From contig CAMXCT020004090.1 of NCBI GenBank assembly GCA_947184155.2, forward strand, positions 336,001 through 400,000: 64,000 bases of DNA, written 5' to 3'. The notes beneath the pieces were generated by a model. It did no database searches and was not told the origin of the DNA. It was given only the letters and a program-made list of their open reading frames with translations. Origin of the DNA: Cladocopium goreaui (Eukaryota > Sar > Dinophyceae > Suessiales > Symbiodiniaceae). The position numbers and the translations under genes were made by a program. This document shows, piece after piece, positions 57,114 to 64,000 of this stretch; the stretch's first letter is position 1; every line of letters begins with the position of its first letter.

Positions 57114-59428
57114 ATGGCTCGCCACACTGCAGCAATGGTTGTGGCCCGTGGCATGTTTTCCCCATTGAGATGTGGCCACTGCAGGAACTTGGGCAAGCGC
57201 CGTCAGATCAGAAACGCATCCTCCAAGCGCCCCAAAGTTCAGTCAGCTCGCCTCATCGCAGAGGCAGGAGCTCATAGCAACTGGCCACAGGCACTCCACC
57301 TCTGGAAAAGCTTCAAAGATATCACTGGCTCAGATCATGCAGCAGATGCCACCATCAAAGCTTTGGGAAGAGGAGTGCAATGGGAACGAGCTGCCGAATT
57401 CCTGAGCAAACAGATGGCCTCCTCAGCTGGACATGGTGTGACCCTGTTGGCCGTTGCTGAAGCAACTGCTTGGAGCCATTGCCTGTCCATCCTGAGCACC
57501 ATGCATCTTCGGAGGGTTGATGCAACTCCAACATCTTTGAATGCGACCATTGTCTCATGCGGAAGGCGTTTCATGTGGCAAAGTGCTTTAGACCTGCTCT
57601 TCACATATGATCAGCAAGCAAGCCACCAATCCATCATGACCTCAGACTGCGCTATGGCTGTGTTAACAGCGTTGCAAGTTGCCCACCAATGGGAACAAGC
57701 CATTGCTATGATCGCCACTCTGCCCGATCCCAACGAATCTCACATGACTGCAGTCGTGGAAGCTTGCAAACGTAGTCATGCTTGGGAGGCATCCTTGAGA
57801 TTCCTTGGGACAGCCATTGATCAGAATGCCTGTGACGCTGCCATGCGAGCTTGTGCCATTTCTTCCGAATGGCAAGCGACACTTTCCTTGTTGTCAAGGC
57901 ACACTGAGGCTGAGCCCTCCGGCGTCTCTACAGCTCTTTCAGCCTTAGCAAAAGCTATGCAGTGGCAGCGTGCAATTCATCTCTTCAACCAGACTCAACT
58001 GCTTTGGACCCTGAAACCGGAAGAAAACCACAGAAAAGCCCAAAAAGGCAAGGAAGAGGATGACAGCTGGGAGATCATCAAGGATCGTAGCTTGCTACGG
58101 GCTTTGGGTGCTGGACATCTCTGGGAAAGCGCGCTGTTTCATTTTCAGTCAGCGAATCCCCAGGATGCTTGGAATTTGAGCGCTGCAATTTGGGCATGCC
58201 AAGTAGCAGGGCAGAGCGTAGCACGTGAGCTTTTATCTGAGCACTTGCGTCAACACCAGAGAAGGCGAAGCAAGCGTAAGGAGTTGCGTCTGTTGGAACA
58301 TTTGTCAAAGTTGAGTGATCCAGATGCTGTGCAGATTTTGGCCTCCATTGAGGATTTTTCCAAGGAGAATCGCTGGCTAAAGGTGGCTGGCGGGGAGAAA
58401 GGTCAGATCTTGGAGTCCATCATCAGCCCCGGGGATCGCGTGCTCGAAGTCGGCAGCTACATCGGCTTCACCGCGTTGCGCCTGGCACAGCATGGCTGCG
58501 AGGTGGTGACCATCGAAGCTGATCCTTTGAACGCGGCAGTGGCACAGGAAATCGTAGAGATGGCCAGTTTGGCCACCATGGATGGCACCGGCACCCGGGG
58601 ATCACAGATATCATCCAGGGTGAAGATTTGTGTGGGCCGAGCCAGCGATTGGTTGTCCTCCGGCTTGTTGGATCCGGTGGATGTGATACTTCTGGACCAC
58701 CGTGGTACCATCTACCATGAGGAGCGGAGATAGTTCAAGATACTTTAAGTATCTTTAAAGAATGTTAAAGAGACTTTTAAGTAGTTTAGGAATGTTTAGG
58801 ATTGTTGAAGTAAGATATATTGAAAATTAGTAATGTTTGACCAACTGGTGGATGGCCCATGTCCAAGGACTTGGAGATAGCAGAGCCTCTGCTGCGTCCT
58901 GGCGGGCGTGTCATTGCGGACAACGTGCTGCACCCAGGGGCGCCCCTCTTTGTGTACGACGTGAGGGACAGATACAACCTCCAGGCACCTTAGATTCCCT
59001 ATGGTTCTATGATGTTCTATATGGTTCTCTGAAGTTTTTGAATCCAAAACATCTGAAGATCATTCAACAATAAATGTGATGAAAATTCTATACCCAAATC
59101 ATTGCAGCATTTTCCCCGCAAAAAAAAGTGTCAGGTCCACGTGCTGGAGGAGTTTGGGATGCCAAACATCGAGGATTGGCTTTTCGTTTGCCATCCTAAG
59201 ACCCGGCCGTGGCCATTGCCATTGCGCAGACGGATGCAACTGGCCTCCGGTGGCTGTGCGGCCTTGAGACAATGGGGGGCCGAGGTGAATCGACTCTGCC
59301 ACGAGAGCAAGTTTGGGCCAGTGGATTGGGAGGAATTTCAGGGCCGCCTCCGGCCCATGCTCTTGGAAATGCTTGGTGATGCAGTGGAATACCACATCCA
59401 CAAGCCAGGAGTTGCTGGAGAGAATTGA
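57114..59428 (+). CDS. Pentatricopeptide-like repeat protein fused to a catechol-O-methyltransferase-type domain
   Basis: Exons 57114-58721, 58868-58984 and 59135-59428 keep one frame and give 672 aa. Introns are GA...AG and GC...AG, each acceptor followed by G. Residues 1-45 are basic and hydroxylated, possibly organellar targeting. About 60-390 consist of degenerate 35-residue helical repeats with 'W..AL.L' and 'N..I' signatures (SLNATIVSCGRRFMWQSALD). From about 420 a class I methyltransferase starts: GEKGQILESII, VLEVGSYIGFTALRLAQHG (SAM-binding), VVTIEADPLNAA, VILLDH, then across the first intron VIADNVLHPGAP, matching the metal-binding Asp-Asn of catechol O-methyltransferases. The C-terminus (about 575-672) is longer than in the animal enzyme. 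Start: the first in-frame ATG; a GTG lies 18 bases upstream. RNA binding plus methyl transfer in an organelle is inference. Confidence 0.85.
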
Positions 59429-60103
59429 AGAAACTTAAAGCTTTTAAGCTTTGCCTGCTGTTGGATGTCGATGGATGTCGATGGATGTACTGGACGGGGC
59501 GTGCTTTTCTGGGTTTTCGGGCGTAAGAGTTGGCACTACTCCCTCTTTGGTGCACATGGCAAAGAAAAGGGGAGTGCGCAGAGGTTTTTCTTGTTCGATG
59601 CGAGTCCTGGAAGCACAGGCTCGTACCATGAAATACCCGTTCATGTCCAAACTAAGCACACAGATGTACATAGAAGCTGGTGTGGGAAAGGTCCGGAGGT
59701 GCTTTTAAATTTTAGTTGAATGGATGTTGAAGGATTCCAACATCATTAGCAAAGATAAATTGACACTTGAAAAGATATGGAAGGTCTAAGAACAAAATCA
59801 AAGAGTCGCAAGATCCGCAGCTCAGGGAGGCAGTTTATGGAGCAGTTTTCTGGCAGCACGGCCTGGCATCCCGCGCGGATCCGCATGGTATTTATCAGTG
59901 TTTGCGACCCATCGTAATATGTAGCTTCAAAATATTTTATAATTTATAATGATTTGATAATGGATTATGGATCATATGTAGCTTTATATAATTTATATAT
60001 TTTATAATATTTGTAATATTTACAATGTAATGAATGGATTTAGCACATGGATCATGTGCTGCCAATAGCACGTCCCTTGATGCATCGCTGATTCATGTGC
60101 CAG
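59429..60103. other. Intergenic spacer
   Basis: It has a GATGTCGATG triple repeat at about 59462-59485, and a weakly coding-like stretch at 59500-59700 without splice sites I trust. The rest is A+T-rich. Confidence 0.4.
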
Positions 60104-63100
60104 GAAGTCTCCATGGAAGAACTGCAACGACTCCGGGAAACGCAGCTGGAGCGGGAAAATGCTGAAAAATGGAGCGACCTGCATGCTACTTTTACTACGG
60201 TGCAGCCAGCACGTGCGCGGCATTTCTATTTCTCAAGTGCCTGGCAACGTTGCAAGTGGGAAATCCAACTTCCGAATGATCACACAACATCATCTAAAGC
60301 CAATAATGATAATTATATATAACACAATACCCTGACCAAAATAATCAAAATAAACCAATCAATAAATGCATATAAATATTTTATATGATAAATATAATAA
60401 ATATGATATGCAATGATATGCATCAAAACCATAAATCACCCATCGCCGAGGCCACCGGTGGATGCCAAGACCTTGGCCCCCACGGGGCTCAGGAGCTTCG
60501 TGGTGCACGAGGAGCCCCGGATGGTGGCCGTGCCGCAGTTCCTGAGCCCGGAGGAGTCCCTTGGACTCGGTTGACCCGGTGATGTCCAGGAGTTCATGGT
60601 GAAAAAACCCGTGAAACATGGGGAAAGTCATGGTTTTCACCATTTTAACTATGGTCTTAACCATGAAAATACCATGAAATATGGGGATTGAAGTGATTTA
60701 AGCGTGAAAAATGGGGAAGTGCACCAGTCAAAATGGGGATTTGGAAGATTTTGGAAGGTTCTAAACCATCGAGAAATAGGAATTTAATTCGTTGAACATT
60801 CGGGATTTCATGGGATATTGCTGGGGATATGATGGGATTTAATTGCGATATCATCGGGATTTAAAAAGGCTTGCATAAAACCAACCATGATGCGGTGAAA
60901 TGCGATCAACCAACAATAAGATTGAGTTTTTTCAATTTATGGTCATTTTTTAAATAGGGCAATACAAGCAACATGATGAAATGCTGGTTGTGGCTAATAT
61001 TAACCATCACATTTGGGGGTTTCCACCCATGGGCCAACCCCATATTTGGAAGAAAGATACGGATACGGGCCAAATGGCCAAACGGCCAAACCATGGTGAA
61101 AAATCGTGAACAACTGTGGGGCTGTGAGGGAACATAGGGACATAGGGCATCTTGGTGATCAGATCATGGCTCGTTGATCAGCTGGGCTCAAAGCGTGGCA
61201 GCGTTCTGCCGGAGCCAAGCTGGAACATGCTGCTTTTAAAGGTGCCTCTGCATGCAACGCAGTGGATGTTTGACTTGTAAATTGTAAATGCTGTTGGGAT
61301 AAAACATCCTGTGTGCTGGTTCTTCCATGTTCTTCCATCTCCATGGTTGAAGTCCTTGGTATTTTTCAACCTGAAACCATGCCACAAACTTGTGGGATTT
61401 TGTGGGTTGCAGTGCATGTTGGACCTTTTTTTGGGGGGTTCGTCCAATCAGATAATCAAGACTCACAGCCTATGTCGTCCAGGGCATGGTTTAAATGGGA
61501 CACTAAGGGCAGATGACACATGGTACAGCCGCGCCTAATAGGCCAGCTGGGTGTTGGATGCACGGGATCCTGAGCTTCCCAGATGCGTCTTTGACAAGCC
61601 CGAAATTCAGGGCACGTGGACCTTGCAGGGGCCTTAACGACACGAATGAAAGATCCGCATCTATAGCCTATCAATCTTGATATAGAATCAGTAACAGCAC
61701 GATTTTCGATTCCAAGGTTGAGGAGTCACAAAATCAATCTGCATCACAATGGCACCATTCACATTTTTTGGCGGTTTCACCAACATGTTTGATTTTGTAT
61801 TTCCTTTTGGGACCCCTTCTGCAACTGACAGCTGAGCTGGCAGGCCTGCTGGCCGCCCATTTTGCTTCGTCGGATCTGAGCCGTGTAGAGCGTCTGCGGC
61901 GAAGCTGGGATCTGCAATGAGGCTTTTAGGCAAAAAAGTGATGATAAATATCTATTTACATGAAATTTATTGCCAAACAAATAGCTTCCCATTGTCAGAT
62001 CATTGCCCCTGCGAACACGTTAGTGTTGCGTCACATTCTACTTCACTTAGTTGATCATATCCCAATTTTGCTTGGTGATTTCCTCCTTTGAGATCCTATA
62101 ATCCGATATAATCTGCATATCATCATGAATCCAGATGAATCCAGATCTAGCTATATCAGCTATGAACATATCTCAAAATCTCTTCACAATGGCCGCACCA
62201 GCGCCTTGGCACGTGGCCAAGGACTGCTTCACTCGGTGGAGGAACAGACCTGGCGGGTGCCTCTGCTGGTGAGCTGGTCTGCGGAAGACGCCTCAGGCGG
62301 AGCGGGCGGAGCAGGCTACGGCGTGGCGGAGAAAGCCCAAGCGGTCTTGGAAGAGTTCCAACAGAGGCCCGAAATGCTCCGAAATGATCCAACACATTCC
62401 AACACGCTCTTAGCAAAGATGTATTATACATATATTACATATCTACATGTCTGTATTCAAGTCAATGTGAATGTTTGATATACCTTCATTGACTTGAATA
62501 CAGACATTTTCTTTGCCCTCGGCTGTTGTCAGCAGCTTTGTTGATACCTTTGGCTCCGTTCAGGGGCGTCCTTCATGCCATGCCACGCTTGCGTGGTCGC
62601 CGTTCGCAATTCCAGCACTATGGGCGGCTAAGGGACAGCTGGTGGCAGTCGTAAAGTGTTAAAATCTTTCAGGGCTGATAGGGACAACTCACCTTTAGTC
62701 GATCAGTTCTCTAACATTCCTTATTGATTTTCTATTGTTTTGGCTTGAAGCCATAAACAAAAATCCATGAATGAACCATAATCAACCCAATGACCCCCCA
62801 ATTGTCACCACGTTGACCCATTTGGCGTACAGATGACCAGGAGAGCCTCAAGCGCCACATCACGGATCAGCCTTGGGTTTTCTTCTCTGATGATGATGTG
62901 TCTCAGTTGCAATGCCTGGCATCAGATGCCAAAATGCGTTCACTGTTGGCTTTACTTCACCACTAGCACTATAGTTGAAGAATGTTGAAGAGAAAGACAA
63001 TTCGATCCTGCAGCTGAGCTGTGCACTTAGGCCATCGGCAGATGGATGGCCTCTCTTAAATACTATTTATATCTATTTATTCAATTTATTCAGACATATT

Positions 63101-63967
63101 TCTACATCTTTTTGTTTATCATATTTTATCATCTTTTTGTCGTTCTATTCCACTGTCAACTCCATCCTCCGTGCCCTTTTACGTGAGGACCTGTGGCATC
63201 CCAAACGTGCGGAAGAGTATGCCACCGCCATCCAGGAACCGAGCCGCTGTTGATGGTTGTGGCTTCCAGGGTTCAGAGGTGACACACCTACAGGAACAAC
63301 CATGGTGACAATCAGGATGAAACCACTAGTGACAACATGTGACAACATGTGACAACTATAGTTTGCAAGATTCGTAACAAAGTGAAATCCATGATGAAAC
63401 TGCGAAGTCGCTGGCGCAGGCAAGGCCGAAGCAAGAGCCAGTGGTGCACTCCAGGTGCTCGGTGGATCACATAGCTTCAATGGGAAAGCAATGTTCGAAT
63501 GGCACTCACCTTTGGAAGATCTGTTGAGCGCGTACCTGGAGAACATGTGAGAGCTTTCATATTTCAGCTGCAGCCTTCTCAATATCCAGCTCTTTACATC
63601 CTAGACTCCCAGATGGCCAAACACCGGATGGACTATCGCCATACACTGAGATGTTGAGTGTTTTTGGGATTCGATGGGTTTACCATTTATCCGATTTATC
63701 CAATCAAAAAGTAAATCATAGTTAAACTAGTTGCAGGGTGTCCACAAATGTCAACAAACCACCAAGAACAAGGCACCTGTCGTCACCTGTCGTCACCTGT
63801 CGTCACCTGTCGTCACCTGTCGTCACCTTTCAGCCCCTTGGAGGATTCATTTGACGCCGGGCCTGGGGCCTCGACTGCCGCTGACTGCAACGGCGGCACA
63901 AGTGACGCAGATGGAAGCGGATGGTCTGCTACGGGTAGCCATCAGTGCAGAAGAGGCAGTGGTTTGA
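60104..63967 (+). CDS. Multi-exon host gene, second exon prolyl-4-hydroxylase-like at its start (model)
   Basis: Exon 60104-60243 (acceptor CCAG|G, donor TG|GC) encodes a charged helix (ELQRLRETQLERENAEKWSD). It joins in phase 2 to 60451-about 60569, which encodes TLAPTGLRSFVVHEEPRMVA and then VPQFLSPEES. 'P-R-x-V-x-V-x-x-F-L-S-x-E-E' is how prolyl 4-hydroxylase domains begin. Later candidates: about 61808-61918 (LTAELAGLLAAHFASSDLSR), about 62220-62360 (VEEQTWRVPLLVSWSAEDAS), 62836-62958 (KRHITDQPWVFFSDDDVSQL), about 63153-63250, about 63400-63547 (GSHSFNGKAMFEWHSPLEDL), 63570-63650 and about 63836-63967. No iron-binding HxD has been found, so the fold is tentative. More than one gene may be present, and the last exon runs to near the window end. 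Confidence 0.4.
60570..61800. other. Long intron or spacer in the last gene
   Basis: Dominated by short ATGG/TTAAC-rich sequence (repeats of CCATGAAAA and ATGGGGATT at 60600-60760). A possible exon lies at 61190-61260 in the + frame, but nothing supports it beyond composition. Confidence 0.35.
62447..62507. repeat. Perfect 21-bp inverted repeat with 19-nt loop
   Basis: TGTCTGTATTCAAGTCAATG (62448-62467) has its exact reverse complement at 62487-62506, extended by one more pair (A62447-T62507). The loop is 62468-62486. The hairpin lies in a presumed intron, about 100 bp after a coding-like exon. Confidence 0.95.
63772..63832. repeat. GTCGTCACCT 10-bp tandem repeat, about five copies
   Basis: The unit CACCTGTCGT repeats without change, the last copy ending TTTC. 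It sits between two coding-like stretches and could be exonic or intronic. Confidence 0.92.
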
Positions 63968-64000
63968 CCATTGGGCAATCAGGGAGGTGGAACAAAAATG

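Noticed and set aside
63772..63832. CRISPR-like array
   Set aside because: It is a 10-bp direct tandem repeat without spacers in a eukaryotic gene.
1..64000. tRNA or rRNA genes
   Set aside because: No cloverleaf, T-loop consensus or rRNA signature was noticed by eye on either strand; a covariance-model scan would be needed to be sure.

Overview
The window looks like nuclear DNA of a dinoflagellate, probably a symbiodiniacean-type genome. Four things in the sequence point that way. Host genes are broken into many short exons on the + strand. Most introns end AG|G, and several start with GC or GA instead of GT; two clear cases are the introns of the gene at 57114-59428. Ty1/copia elements with very long ORFs are frequent. 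G+C-rich 9-bp minisatellites are present. The species is inferred.

Layout. 0-1.4 kb: a frame-broken C19 (ubiquitin-protease-like) coding fragment, probably a retroelement tail. 1.5-3.3 kb: a microsatellite and minisatellite block. 4.6-12.1 kb: a many-exon host gene model (signal-peptide-like first exon, coiled coil, Ser/Pro-rich end) with several repeat arrays in its introns. 13.0-22.9 kb: Ty1/copia element 1 (169-bp identical LTRs, GTTGG target duplication, one 3160-codon gag-pol ORF). 23.8-26.9 kb: scattered host exons. 27.2-35.3 kb: Ty1/copia element 2 (about 317-bp LTRs with two differences, gag and pol separate). 36.0-47.5 kb: a host gene, downstream part MORN-repeat, split by Ty1/copia element 3 (36855-45909, 162-bp identical LTRs, TCAAG duplication, gag-protease and pol in two frames). 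47.7-51.0 kb: exons on both strands. 51.1-53.3 kb: a foldback element and A+T-rich repeats. 54.1-56.8 kb: a 2-oxoglutarate/Fe(II) oxygenase-like gene in small exons. 57.1-59.4 kb: a gene fusing pentatricopeptide-like repeats to a catechol-O-methyltransferase-type domain. 60.1-64 kb: exons of another gene whose second exon resembles the start of a prolyl-4-hydroxylase-type domain.

The most unusual content is in the three retroelements. They share a 12-nt primer-binding site (TGGTAGCGGAGC) directly after the 5' LTR, lie in the same orientation, and have pol stop codons inside the 3' LTR. Each also carries, between protease and integrase, an extra domain not found in textbook Ty1/copia elements. 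It looks like a cytosine-C5-methyltransferase: a Cys in a PC/PEC context, then a Glu in an ExP context 50-52 residues later, then DxCxxGL, KxT, CxxxHxH and YPxxL signatures. Elements 2 and 3 also hold a long second ORF overlapping pol in the +1 frame, and in both cases the overlapping frame looks more protein-like than the pol frame. Elements 1 and 3 are very recent insertions because their LTR pairs are identical; element 2 is slightly older.

Exon boundaries of host genes were read by eye from coding character, AG|G acceptors and phase. Retroelement calls are strong, the 57-59 kb gene is strong, and most other host genes are partial models.
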